DNA of 62,828 nt from positions 1 through 62,828 of the forward strand of contig BGOG01000011.1 of assembly GCA_003569125.1 (NCBI GenBank). Direction: 5' to 3'. The translations under genes were made by a program, and so were the position numbers. The stretch's first letter is position 1. Each line of letters opens with the position of its first letter. The DNA comes from Acidimicrobiaceae bacterium (GTDB lineage Bacteria > Actinomycetota > Acidimicrobiia > Acidimicrobiales > Ilumatobacteraceae). The notes beneath the pieces were generated by a model that had not been told where the DNA came from, made no database searches, and saw only the letters and a program-made list of their open reading frames with translations. Positions 39,678 to 48,747 of the stretch are shown piece by piece.

Positions 39678-39709
39678 TTAGTTTGGCACATTGTTAGCGT
39701 TATAGCCAC

Positions 39710-40315
39710 ATGCTTGATCATGTCTTTAGCGATGCCATTGGCGCACTACGCGATGCCTTTACGAACGCGTTTTTAGAACGCCAGGCGTTTGATGAGCACT
39801 TTCAATCCGACATGTTGCTCGGCGATCTTGTCTGGGAGACAAGTTACGGCCTGCCAGGCGAGGGCCGACCACCAAGGGTTGTCGCTCACATCACATTGAC
39901 TTGGCCAAGTTGGAGTCAGGCAAATTATCGAGCGTGGTACACCGAAGAAGTTTTTCATGAGTCACCAGAAATCGAAATGGAAATCGTGTTCCGCGTGCAA
40001 CGACTTGCGGGTCAACCCGACTCATCGTTGGTTGATGGCATCGCACCACTCAAGAGTCCACAAATTAGCGCCAGCCAACTAGAGCGAGAAAGCATCACGG
40101 TCGAGATCACTCACCCTTCGCAACCGCCTGAACACATCGATTACGCGATCGAAGTTACATATTCGGGCGACTACGAACTCGCAGAAGAGACTTTGCAAGA
40201 CGGCACCAGCAAATTACTCGACGAACATTTCTCGACACTGGGCGGATGGATTGCATCGACGCTCGTCAAACTCGGTGATTTACAACTTGAGTTTTTGCCA
40301 GCCGACGAAATTTAG
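39710..40315 (+). CDS. Conserved-looking cytosolic protein of unknown function
   Basis: A 201-residue acidic protein that I do not recognise. No signal peptide or membrane helix is visible. It has alternating strands (PRVVAHITLTWPSWSQANYR, then EIEMEIVFRVQRL and ESITVEITHPSQPPEHIDYA) and an amphipathic end (LDEHFSTLGGWIASTLVKLG). Codon use matches its neighbours and the gap to the enoyl-CoA hydratase holds AT-rich sequence with TAGCGT nine bases before the ATG. It converges with the PfkB gene, with 13 bases between stops. Confidence 0.7.
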   Translation: MLDHVFSDAIGALRDAFTNAFLERQAFDEHFQSDMLLGDLVWETSYGLPGEGRPPRVVAHITLTWPSWSQANYRAWYTEEVFHESPEIEMEIVFRVQRLAGQPDSSLVDGIAPLKSPQISASQLERESITVEITHPSQPPEHIDYAIEVTYSGDYELAEETLQDGTSKLLDEHFSTLGGWIASTLVKLGDLQLEFLPADEI

Positions 40316-40328
40316 TTTGCTTTGCGCG

Positions 40329-41344
40329 CTAATGTAAATTTTTTGGCACGACAGTAATCAGCGGCACGAGTGGCCGTGAGCCCATGTGCGAAATAACTTC
40401 AGATGCGACGATTGATCCGATCTTGCCGCATTGCTCAATTGGTTTGCCACGAACAAAACCATACAAAAACCCGGCCGCATACATGTCGCCAGCACCCGTG
40501 GCATCGACAACGCTGTCAACCGGCTCGGCATCAATGATCACGACTTCTTCACCGTCAATCACAATCGAGCCGTGCTCATTGCGCGTAACCGCCGCGAACT
40601 CGCAGTCGTCTCGCAACTGATGCAGCGCATCATTAATCGAGTCGACTTGATACAGCGATTTAATTTCGTCTTCATTTGAGAACAAAATATCGATGTCGTT
40701 TTTGACCAGCGACAGAAAATCGTCTCGGTGACGATCAACACAGAACGAGTCAGAAAGTGTCAGTGCGACTTTGCGTCCTGCAGCGTGCGCATATTCTGCC
40801 GCCACACGAAAAGCCTCTTTGGCGGCGTCGCGATCAAACAAATAGCCTTCGAGCATCACGACCGCCGCACTTTGCACGGCCTCGCGCGAGATGTCCGCCG
40901 CATCCAACAGCGAAGCAGCGCCAAGAAATGTATTCATCGTGCGGTTGCCGTCTGGAGTAACGACAATCAAACACCGACCAGTATCTTCTGTTTTACATGT
41001 AACGCCAGGGAAAAAATTTACGCCTACGTTGACTAAATCTTTGGCAAACGACTCACCAAGCCGATCAGCAGAAATTTTGCCAATAAAACCTGCTTTTCCA
41101 CCGAGGCTTGCCAGCCCATACGCAGTGTTGGCGGCACTGCCACCACTCATCTCGGTACGCGAATTAACGAGTGAATGCAAATGCTTCGAGCGCGCAATAT
41201 CTACAAGATTCATCGAACCTTTGACTATTTTTTCGCGAATCAAAACCCTTCGTCAACAGTCGCTAAAACATCAACGAGAGCATTGCCAATCGTTAACGAA
41301 TCTAGACTTACACCGCTTGAACCTGTGAGATCTACTGGTGGCAC
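40329..41344 (-). CDS. PfkB-family carbohydrate/nucleoside kinase (adenosine-kinase-like; one frameshift)
   Basis: A ribokinase-fold kinase. Signature 1 is SGGSAANTAYGLASLGGKAGFIGK, quoted here in parts as SGGSAANTAYG and GGKAGFIGK. Signature 2 is DATGAGDMYAAGFLYG with the catalytic Asp. KGSMNLVD and DTGRCLIVVTPDGNRTM match adenosine-kinase-like members. The frame breaks at AAAA 41242-41245. Adding one base joins IGNALVDVLATVDEGF to LIREKIVKG. The start is then GTG 41344, eight bases after TAGTGT, or GTG 41356. The corrected protein has about 338 residues. Confidence 0.85.
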
Positions 41345-41392
41345 GAGATGAAACACTAGTTGATTTTGGATAGTCGCGTTAATTTCATGAAC

Positions 41393-41398
41393 TAGCGT
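41393..41398 (+). promoter_or_regulatory. Putative -10 element of a leaderless MFS transcript
   Basis: TAGCGT ends six bases before GTG 41405, with no ribosome-binding site between, again in the TAnnnT-6-start layout. The gap also serves the divergent kinase gene. Confidence 0.45.
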
Positions 41399-41404
41399 TA
41401 CTCC

Positions 41405-42629
41405 GTGATTTTCAAACTTCTCGCGGCGCCAACAACCGCCACAGCAGATGGTCGAAAGCTAATCGCCACCCGTTCAGTGCGAGCATTCGTCGACGGCATG
41501 GTCTATGTGGTCTTGCCAGGCTTTCTACTAGTGCTCGGCTTATCTGGCGTGCAGATCGGCGCAGTTGTGACTGCATCGCTTTTAGGTTCTGCCGTAGCAA
41601 CAATTCTTGTCGGCATCTACGGAAACGAATTGCGCCGGCTCGATTGCTGGCCATGGCGGCGTTGTTGATGATCGCAACAGGCATCGCCTTTGGTCTTGCA
41701 TCAAGTTTTATCGCGCTGCTTTTTGTCGGCGTGATTGGCACGATGAATCCATCTGCAGGTGATGTGAGTGCATTCTTGCCGCTCGAGCAAGCAAGTCTTT
41801 CTGCGTCAGTAAGTGATGATCAACGCACGGAGATGTTTGCGTTGTATAACTTGAGTGGCGCTCTGATTGGCTCGATTGGCGCTTTATCTGCGGCCGTGCC
41901 GTTGTGGTTTGCTCGCGAGCGAAACCTCACCACCATCGCTGGCTATCGAATTATATTTTTGTTTACGCCCTCGCTGGATCTATGGCTTTCGTAATTTATC
42001 GACGTATGTCGAGTACATCACAAGCAAAACCGACCGGCACCAAATCTGCGCTCGGCGATTCGCGTCGCATAATTTTTAAACTCGCCGCACTATTTAGTCT
42101 TGATTCTTTCGGTGGCGGTTTCGCTGTGCAATCTATTTTTGCACTGTGGATTTTTCGACGCTTTGACCTATCTGTCAGCACTCTTGGCGTCGTCTTTTTT
42201 GCGACAGGCATGCTCTCGGCAATCTCGTCGCTTCTTTCGGTGCGCATCGCCAAACGCATCGGCCTGGTGCGGACAATGGTCTTCACCCACATTCCGGCAA
42301 GTGTGCTATTGATCGGTGTTGCGCTTTCGCCAAATGTTTGGCTCGCAGTCACCATGTTTATCTTGCGCGGGCTATTGAGCCAGATGGATGTACCTGTTCG
42401 CACCAGTTATGTCATGGCTGTTGTTCAGCCCAGCGAACGAGCAGCAGCAGCCAGCGTCACGAATGTGCCACGCAGTTTGGCTTCGGCATTGCCACCAATC
42501 GCGGCCGGCTGGATGCTGGATCAATCTCGCTTCGCATGGCCGTTGCTGATTTGTGCGACCTGCAAAATTATTTATGACTTTTTATTGCTTTGGCAATTTC
42601 GCCACATTCGGCCACCCGAAGAACAGTAG
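41405..42629 (+). CDS. Major facilitator superfamily transporter (two frameshifts)
   Basis: A polytopic transporter of about 408 residues after correction. The first half begins RSVRAFVDGMVYVVLPGFLL. Frames break at GG 41637-41638 and at the T-run 41956-41960. Adding one base to each joins RLLAMAALLMIATGIAF and GYRIIFFVYALAGSMAFVIY to their flanks. Later, VPRSLASALPPIAAGWML and QMDVPVRTSYVMAVVQPSERAAAA resemble MFS exporters. The substrate is unknown. The stop lies four bases from the convergent acyl-CoA ligase. Confidence 0.82.
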
Positions 42630-42633
42630 TTAC

Positions 42634-44355
42634 TCAACGCGTTTCGGCGGTGAGTTCGCCCTTGGCTAGCCGCTGTTGCAATTCGCGCTTCAAGAACTTG
42701 CCAGCCGCGTTGCGTGGTAACGGCTCGTTCATCACGATCACATGATTCGGCACCTTGAACGCGGCAATCTTGCCCTCCAGAAACTTCCACAAATCTTTTG
42801 GATCAAGAGCCACGCCGTCTTTGGGCAAAATCGCCACGCCAACCTCTTCACCGAGGCGTTCGTGTGGCACACCGAAAACTGCAAGCCTCGTGCACCGCAG
42901 GGTGATCATAGATCGCGCTTTCAACTTCGGCACCATAAATATTTTCGCCGGCGCGAAGAATCATATCTTTGACGCGATCTTCAACATAAACGAAACCGTC
43001 GGCGTCAAGACGACCGATGTCGCCTGAGCGAAGCCAACCGTCAACGATCGTCTCGGCAGTTGCATCTGGGCGGTTCCAATATCCACGAATCAACATCGGG
43101 CCAAAGAACCAAATCTCACCTGCCTGTCCAGTCGGCAACGCTTCTTCAAGTTTTCACATCGCGCACTTCCGACGCGCATCGGCAAAACTGCACGACCAGG
43201 TGCTGGTCGGGTGCGAGAGGATAATCAGAACCGGTGATGCCAGGGCCGACGCATTCGTCTCGGTCATTGCCATAACCCAATTGTGGACTGCCGTTCTTGA
43301 CTTTGTCGTTGACTTTGCCAACCAGCGAAGTTGGCGATGGCGCTCCGCCGCCGCCGACCGCACGCAATACTGTCGTATCGTATTTATCGAACGCCGGGCG
43401 AGTTGACGAGATCCCAACTTTGCGTTGGCACTCCAACGAAAATTAGTTATCTGTTCGCGCTCGATCATTTCGAGCGCCTTCTCTGCATCCCACTTGTACA
43501 TGATCGCAAGTTTCAGACCAGCGATGAAGCAACTCATCATTACTGGCACACAACCAGTGACGTGAAACAACGGCACGATCAAAATAAATGAAGTTGGAAC
43601 TTCTGGGCCGGTCACGTCTTTTAATTTCGTACCCGACATAGTCAACACTGCATTGCGCGACGAGAAAGCCATCAACGCAGAAATAATCGCCCGATGCGTC
43701 GACACTGCACCTTTTGGTCGCCAGTTGTGCCCGATGTATAAAGAATCGTCGCGTCGTCGTCAGGTTTGATTTCGACGACCGGACATTTGAGGGCGGCTTT
43801 CAAATGCGGTGCCAGGGCATCTTGCCAAGTGTCAACGCCATTTGGTAGCGGTTTTTCGGCACGAGCAACCAAGACTTTGACGCCAAGATTCTTGCAACTC
43901 GTCGCCGCGATATCAAAGCGTTGCTGATCGCAAATCAAAACCGTGGCACCCGAGTCTTGCAACGCGAAATCCATTTCGTCTTCGACCCACCACGAGTTCA
44001 TCGACACAGATACGGCGCCAACCGAAATGATCGCCGCGAAAGACATAACCCACTCCGGGTAGTTGCGCATCGCGACCGCCACACGGTCGCCTTTCTTGAC
44101 GCCATAAGTATTAACGAGCAAATTCGACAGCGCGTCGATGTGATCCATTGCTTGAGAAAATGTGTATGTCTCGCCCTCGTAGACCAAAAAAGTTTTGTCG
44201 CCATGACCGCGCGCGCCAGCGAAAACCTGACCGAGATGTGCCGGCGAGTTTTTGAAAACCTGCATCTTTACGCCCATCACTTCGGCATCAATCAACTCAA
44301 AAATTTGCCCAGGTGCAGTAACGGCAAGATTCGCTTCGGTCCAAGTCATTGCCAT
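42634..44355 (-). CDS. Acyl-CoA synthetase (AMP-forming), about ten single-base indels
   Basis: An ANL-superfamily acyl-CoA ligase, about 573 residues after correction. The first 210 residues are intact up to the AMP-binding P-loop TILYTSGTTGDQK. From 43715 down to about 42890 the frame changes repeatedly, but conserved motifs appear in order: FVGVPT, GYGMTETNA, GEIWFFGPMLIRGYWN, DGWLRSGDIGRLD, VKDMILRAGENIYGAEVE, then AVFGVPHERLGEEVG-like text, and PRNAAGKFLKREL with the catalytic Lys. No in-frame stop or lost motif is needed beyond one-base shifts. That points to a poor-quality stretch rather than a decayed gene, though a young pseudogene is not excluded. Confidence 0.8.
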
Positions 44356-44370
44356 TTAAAAATCCCCCGC

Positions 44371-44396
44371 TAAGTAGCTAGTCGATTAACTAGTCA
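44371..44396. repeat. CTAG-rich intergenic element
   Basis: TAAGTAGCTAGTCGATTAAC followed by TAGTCA, between the ligase start and tRNA-Ala. It contains two CTAG cores and short inverted GACTA/TAGTC words. It resembles the larger CTAG arrays at 48.7, 51.7 and 59.1 kb. Confidence 0.5.
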
Positions 44397-44427
44397 TTTT
44401 TGATTTCACCTATTATGGCAAGATAAG

Positions 44428-44500
44428 TGGAGCTGAGGGGAATTGAACCCCTGGCCTGTACATTGCGAACGTACCGCTCTGCCAACTGAGCTACAGCCCC
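44428..44500 (-). tRNA. tRNA-Ala (anticodon CGC)
   Basis: A complete cloverleaf on the minus strand. The acceptor stem GGGGCTG/CAGCTCC includes the G3-U70 wobble pair, the alanine identity element. The anticodon loop TTCGCAA gives CGC. The T arm contains GGGGTTCAATTCCCC. CCA is not encoded. Confidence 0.95.
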
Positions 44501-44555
44501 AAACGCGCTTTAGACGATAACCAGTCCGCTGGTTTTACGCTCGTAATTGTGTTAA

Positions 44556-45128
44556 TTAGTAACTGCGGTGACGAAGCTGCGCTGCCCTGTTTTTATTTTC
44601 ACGGCTGACGCAATTTTGCCTCAGAACATAGAAGTAAAAACCCGAAGCGATAAAAAACAGGGTAAAAGCCCAAACAAACGCCATCACTCCAGTCGACAAC
44701 GCTAAAAACAGCGAAATTACCGTTCCCGAGGCCAGCCCGATCACCCATTGCCGCTGGCGCTGAAGCTTCATTTGCCGAACGTAATATTCTTGATTACGGT
44801 TCCGATGCGATCTTGTGCCCTGTGGGCGCAAAATTGGATCAGTCAGGTTCGAAAAGTGGTTTGTACGATTGGCCCCCCGCGGGTTGCTGGTGTTTTGTCG
44901 GCTTGACGGGTATCCATAGCCACTGCGGTTCTGCCGATTTGGTGAAAGTTCCCTTGACATCCCGCGCATATGAGATTTAGTCGAACCTAAATCTCGCAGA
45001 GAATTGTTCTTTCTCTGAAACTGGTTGATGGATGTTGACGGCGAACTGTTTATTTTCGCACGAATCAGCGGCGGCAAAAGAACCGCAAGCCAGGCTGCGC
45101 CAACGATCAAAAGAATTAGTTTGCTCAT
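44556..45128 (-). CDS. GlpR/SepX-like membrane protein (actinobacterial division factor)
   Basis: A 190-residue membrane protein. Residues 2-24 form a helix with LIVGAAWLAVLLPPLIR, matching the AW-A-L-P-R pattern of GlpR/SepX. Next is SINQFQRKNNSLRDL, and then a long, Arg/Asn/Ser-rich cytoplasmic linker. Two more helices lie at about residues 128-172 (WVIGLASGTVISLFLAL, then FVWAFTLFFIASGFYFY). GlpR in Corynebacterium and SepX in Streptomyces are division-site membrane proteins, and GlpR binds the MoeA-like Glp. The neighbourhood here (moaC, moaA, a MoeA/Glp gene, galU, fmdB) matches that setting. ATG 45128 avoids an odd N-terminal extension. Confidence 0.7.
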   Translation of the reverse strand: MSKLILLIVGAAWLAVLLPPLIRAKINSSPSTSINQFQRKNNSLRDLGSTKSHMRGMSRELSPNRQNRSGYGYPSSRQNTSNPRGANRTNHFSNLTDPILRPQGTRSHRNRNQEYYVRQMKLQRQRQWVIGLASGTVISLFLALSTGVMAFVWAFTLFFIASGFYFYVLRQNCVSRENKNRAAQLRHRSY

Positions 45129-45239
45129 GGGTTGCTCAAGTCTATTAGTGATTGCCCAAAGTTGAAACAACGTCGCGATGCCATCAGTTCTGCGAGTGAA
45201 ATAAGGGCCGAAACCCTACAAAATAGCGATTAAACAGGT

Positions 45240-45734
45240 TTAAAGCTTCTCGGTACCAGTTTCACGACGGTACAAGCCCTGGCGTCCACCCGATTTCTCC
45301 CAAAGAGTCAGTTCTCCAATAACCATCTCGCGATCGGCACTTTTACACATGTCGTAAATAGTCAGCGCGGCCACCGAGCAAGCATGCAGGGCTTCCATTT
45401 CGACGCCGGTGCGATCGATCGTGTCGACTTGGGCTTCGACTGAGATGTGGTCATCGCCGATCTCAAAATTTATATAAACGGCGCCAACTAAAAGCGGATG
45501 GCAAAGCGGAATCATTTCGGCAGTTCGCTTTGATGCCTGAATGCCCGCGACACGAGCAACGGCCAAAACATCGCCTTTTTTGACTTCACGATTGGCGATC
45601 GCGGCTGTGGTTGCCGGCTTCATGAAAACTTTGCATCGCGCAATCGCGCGACGATGAGTCGGTTCTTTTGGGGTCACGTCAACCATGCGCGCCCGACCCA
45701 TCGGATCTAAGTGCGAAAAATTTAAATCAGACAT
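45240..45734 (-). CDS. moaC: Cyclic pyranopterin monophosphate synthase MoaC
   Basis: With MoaA, converts GTP to cyclic pyranopterin monophosphate, the first step of molybdenum cofactor synthesis. The 164 residues show MVDVTPKEPTHRRAIA near the N-terminus, the conserved MIPLCHPLLVGAVYI, and TGVEMEALHACSVAALTIYD with the active-site region. The ATG (MSDLNFSHLDP) lies 11 bases after the moaA stop; an in-frame extension would overlap moaA and is not used. Confidence 0.96.
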   Translation of the reverse strand: MSDLNFSHLDPMGRARMVDVTPKEPTHRRAIARCKVFMKPATTAAIANREVKKGDVLAVARVAGIQASKRTAEMIPLCHPLLVGAVYINFEIGDDHISVEAQVDTIDRTGVEMEALHACSVAALTIYDMCKSADREMVIGELTLWEKSGGRQGLYRRETGTEKL

Positions 45735-45745
45735 GATCGTGCTGC

Positions 45746-46765
45746 TCAGCCGCCAATTTGGCTCATTGAGCGTTTTGGACGGACAAACGTGACATTGCCA
45801 ATCGCATGACCCGCCCACTTCGTGCCAACTGCTCGTTTTATTTCGGCCGCAAGCGCATCATCGGTGGCGCCGCCACGCAACATTTCTCGCAAATCAAACT
45901 CGGTGGTCGAAAACAAGCAGGTGCGAAACTGACCTTCGGCGGTTAAACGCACACGATCGCAATCTCCACAAAACGGTTTTGTCACCGACGGAATCACACC
46001 AACTGTGCCACCACCATCCAGATATCTCCAGCGATCTGCAGGGGCGGCACCGCGACTGGCAACCTGCTCAAGCGGATAAACACCGTTAATTGTTGCAACG
46101 ATTTCGTCCTGCCCGACAACGTCGTTGCGTTGCCACTGACCTTGCGCATCTAGTGGCATGAACTCGATGAATCGTATTTCAATTTGTTTCTCGCGACCAA
46201 AATTTGCGAGGGCAACAATTTCGTCGTCGTTTACCCCGCGTTGAATAACTGCATTTACTTTTACCGGCGCAAAACCAGCGTGCACTGCAGCATCAATGCC
46301 GTCTAAGACATTTGATAAATGATCACGCCGCGTGATCTTGAGAAATTTTTCTTGTTGCAAAGTATCCAGGCTGATATTGATTCGCGACAAACCAGCCGAC
46401 CTAAGTTCGTCGGCGATCAGACGAAGTGTCGCACCGTTGGTTGTCATCGCCAAATCGATATTTTTACCTGCCAGTGGAGAATTCGCCGTCTTTGGCACTC
46501 GCAGTTTTGCAAGTTTCTCGACCAGAACTGGCAAGTGAGCACGCACCGTTGGCTCACCACCGGTTAATCGAAGGCTGTCGACATCAAAACGCTCAACACA
46601 AATTTGCGCCAAGCGATGAATCTCTTCAAAACTCAAGATCTCTTTGCGATCAAGCCATGCCATGCCCTCTTCTGGCATGCAATAAGTGCACCTGAAATTG
46701 CAACGATCGGTGATCGAGATCCGCAAATCACGAACGGTTCTGCCGAAAGGATCAATCAGTTCCAC
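45746..46765 (-). CDS. moaA: GTP 3',8-cyclase MoaA
   Basis: A radical-SAM enzyme that cyclises GTP. The N-terminal cluster motif is Cys22-x3-Cys26-x2-Cys29 (CNFRCTYC), followed by LRLTGGEPTVR. The C-terminal GTP-binding cluster uses CGDCDRVRL and RTCLF. The chain ends GG, as needed for activity in known MoaA. Length 339 is typical. It feeds the cofactor supply for the two hydroxylases in the 20-36 kb locus. Confidence 0.97.
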   Translation of the reverse strand: MELIDPFGRTVRDLRISITDRCNFRCTYCMPEEGMAWLDRKEILSFEEIHRLAQICVERFDVDSLRLTGGEPTVRAHLPVLVEKLAKLRVPKTANSPLAGKNIDLAMTTNGATLRLIADELRSAGLSRINISLDTLQQEKFLKITRRDHLSNVLDGIDAAVHAGFAPVKVNAVIQRGVNDDEIVALANFGREKQIEIRFIEFMPLDAQGQWQRNDVVGQDEIVATINGVYPLEQVASRGAAPADRWRYLDGGGTVGVIPSVTKPFCGDCDRVRLTAEGQFRTCLFSTTEFDLREMLRGGATDDALAAEIKRAVGTKWAGHAIGNVTFVRPKRSMSQIGG

Positions 46766-46802
46766 GGTTGCAACTCCATTAAATGAGCCTATTGCGAGCC
46801 AA

Positions 46803-48020
46803 TTAGCTCAGCAACATCACTTCAACTTCTGAGCCAGCGGCAAGACCTTCGCCATCTGGCACGAGGGCTAACCCGTTCGCCAGTGCAGTTGCTGCAAGTT
46901 GGTGACTGCCTTGTGGGCCCGTGTCGCGAACATGCAAACGACCATCATTTTCAAATGTGCCAAACACGCGCATCAAGTGGATTTTGCCATCGCGACGACG
47001 CTTCAGTTGTTTATCAACTATTGCTTTGACTTTTGGTCGCGTTAAATTTTGCGTATGTCCCATCATCTTGCGCAAGGCCGGGCGCGCCAACATTTCAAAA
47101 CTAATCATTGACGAAACCGGGTTGCCTGGCAATCCAAATACTGGGATCACCCGCGAGTCGCTCGTTTTGAGTCTGCCAAAAGCAAACGGCTTGGCTGGTT
47201 TAATTGCCATCTGCATCCATTGCATCTCGGCGATTCTCGACAGCACGATCTTGACGACATCAAAATCGCCCTGACCCACACCACCACTGGTGACAATCGC
47301 GTCACATCGCGTGGCGACATCGCACAAGATTTTTTCGAGTTTCGCTTCGTCGTCGTCGATGATTCCAAGATTGATAACTTTACAGTCGGTTGCCTCGATC
47401 ATCGCCGCCAGCATCGTCAAATTACTTTCGCGAATCTGACCCGGCTTAAGCTCACCTCCGTTAATCACGAGTTCATCACCGGTTGAAAGCATCGCCACGC
47501 GAAGTCGTGGATATGTCAAAACTTGACGAGCGTTGATCGCCGCCAACACTCCGACACCCGCCGAGTTGATCACCGAGCCCGAAGCAAATACAACATCGCC
47601 GGTTTTTACGTCTTCGCCTATATTGCGAACCGCTTCACCTAGTTTTGCTGGTTTGTTGCATCGCACGCGAGTTTCGTCGATCACGGTTGCATCTTCGATC
47701 ATCACAATCGCATCGGCGCCTTGTGGCACCGGTGCACCAGTCATGATTCGAGCAGCCTGACCTTCGCCAATTTCATAATTTGCGATATGACCAGCACCGA
47801 TCACACCCAAGACTTCGAGTTCAACACCTGCTTGTGTGACATCTTGTGCCCGCACCGCAAAACCATCTACTGCCGAATTTGCGAACGGTGGAATAAATTC
47901 AGTTGCGACGACATCTTGTGCAACGACTCGACCCGTCATTTGCTGACAATCGGTCAAGACTGGCTCTAACTTTTGGCAACCACCAATAACAATTTCTTGC
48001 GCTTCAACGAGAGAAATCAC
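46803..48020 (-). CDS. MoeA-type molybdopterin molybdotransferase, possibly Glp
   Basis: Inserts molybdate into molybdopterin, or in actinobacteria can act as Glp, a gephyrin-like FtsZ-binding divisome protein. The 405 residues show PPFANSAVDGFAVRA, GEGQAARIMTGAPVPQGADA, LSTGDELV, the molybdopterin-binding TSGGVGQGDFD, and FGLPGNPVSSMISFEM. Motifs for the enzymatic site are complete, so enzyme activity is expected. The Glp role is inferred only from the nearby GlpR-like gene and galU. GTG start, with 24-100 bases to the divergent neighbour. Confidence 0.93.
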   Translation of the reverse strand: MISLVEAQEIVIGGCQKLEPVLTDCQQMTGRVVAQDVVATEFIPPFANSAVDGFAVRAQDVTQAGVELEVLGVIGAGHIANYEIGEGQAARIMTGAPVPQGADAIVMIEDATVIDETRVRCNKPAKLGEAVRNIGEDVKTGDVVFASGSVINSAGVGVLAAINARQVLTYPRLRVAMLSTGDELVINGGELKPGQIRESNLTMLAAMIEATDCKVINLGIIDDDEAKLEKILCDVATRCDAIVTSGGVGQGDFDVVKIVLSRIAEMQWMQMAIKPAKPFAFGRLKTSDSRVIPVFGLPGNPVSSMISFEMLARPALRKMMGHTQNLTRPKVKAIVDKQLKRRRDGKIHLMRVFGTFENDGRLHVRDTGPQGSHQLAATALANGLALVPDGEGLAAGSEVEVMLLS

Positions 48021-48122
48021 ATCGCTGACGGTAGCGCCATAGAGATGGTCGCGGGCTATATTAAATTAACGTCGGATTTAGACGAGATAATAACGCCGAA
48101 ATCAACGCCGACATTTACACAA

Positions 48123-48701
48123 ATGCACGCCAACTCAAACGCATATCAATCACTTTCGGCCTCTGGTCATGCGGCCTCGTGGCAGACTTTAGGTTCTGCA
48201 CAAAATCCTGTTACGAGCGCCATAAATTTGCGTTGGGAGAATGAAGGTTGGACAGCCGAAGGCACGCTCGGCATCGACAACGCTCAATTCGTGCTTCGTT
48301 TGTCTGCAGGTTGGGTTGTACAGCAGTGCTTATTGTTTCGCGATCTTGAAGACCCAGATCTATGGCTCGGCACAGACAGTCATGGTCGGTGGGGAGAAGT
48401 AAATGGCGCTCACCGCACCGAACTTGACGGTTGCACAGATTTGGATTTCGCCAACACACCATTCACGAATTGCATTCCGATTCGACGACTGCCCCTGCTC
48501 GTTGGCCACAGCGCGACACTGAGTGTGGCTCTAATTGATATCGAAACACTGGGGATTACGAAACAAACACATCAATACACGAAAGTTGCACAAGATACTT
48601 GGCGATATTTTAACTCTGGCGCTGGTTGCGAAGTAGAAGTCAAAGTTGATGAGTATGGTTTCGTGCTTGACGAGCCAAATATTTTCAAACGAGTTATTTA
48701 G
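48123..48701 (+). CDS. Putative glycolipid-binding family protein
   Basis: The 192-residue product matches the pattern of the putative glycolipid-binding family (PF06475): WENEGWTAEGTLGI, LFRDLEDPDLWLGTDSHGRW, DGCTDLDFANTPFTNCIPIRR (in parts), and YGFVLDEPNIFKRVI at the end. No signal peptide is visible. ATG 48123 leaves an AT-rich promoter-like gap to the divergent moeA gene. ATG 48045 would add 26 residues with poor family fit. Biochemical function is not established. Confidence 0.75.
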   Translation: MHANSNAYQSLSASGHAASWQTLGSAQNPVTSAINLRWENEGWTAEGTLGIDNAQFVLRLSAGWVVQQCLLFRDLEDPDLWLGTDSHGRWGEVNGAHRTELDGCTDLDFANTPFTNCIPIRRLPLLVGHSATLSVALIDIETLGITKQTHQYTKVAQDTWRYFNSGAGCEVEVKVDEYGFVLDEPNIFKRVI

Positions 48702-48747
48702 CTAGTCAGCTGACTAGTCAGCTAGCAAGTCGACTAGCTAGTCGACT
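48702..48747. terminator. CTAG-rich palindromic array between convergent genes
   Basis: A 46-base block of nested palindromes: CTAGTCAGCTGACTAG (48702-48717) and the perfect 20-base AGTCGACTAGCTAGTCGACT (48728-48747). It fills the whole space between two convergent stops and overlaps the stop of the beta-lactamase gene. It can fold identically on both strands, which suits a bidirectional terminator. There is no U-tract. Confidence 0.6.

Noticed and set aside
42634-44355. Acyl-CoA ligase annotated as several small genes
   Set aside because: Frame-corrected text gives one continuous ligase with motifs in the right order, so the fragments are not separate genes.
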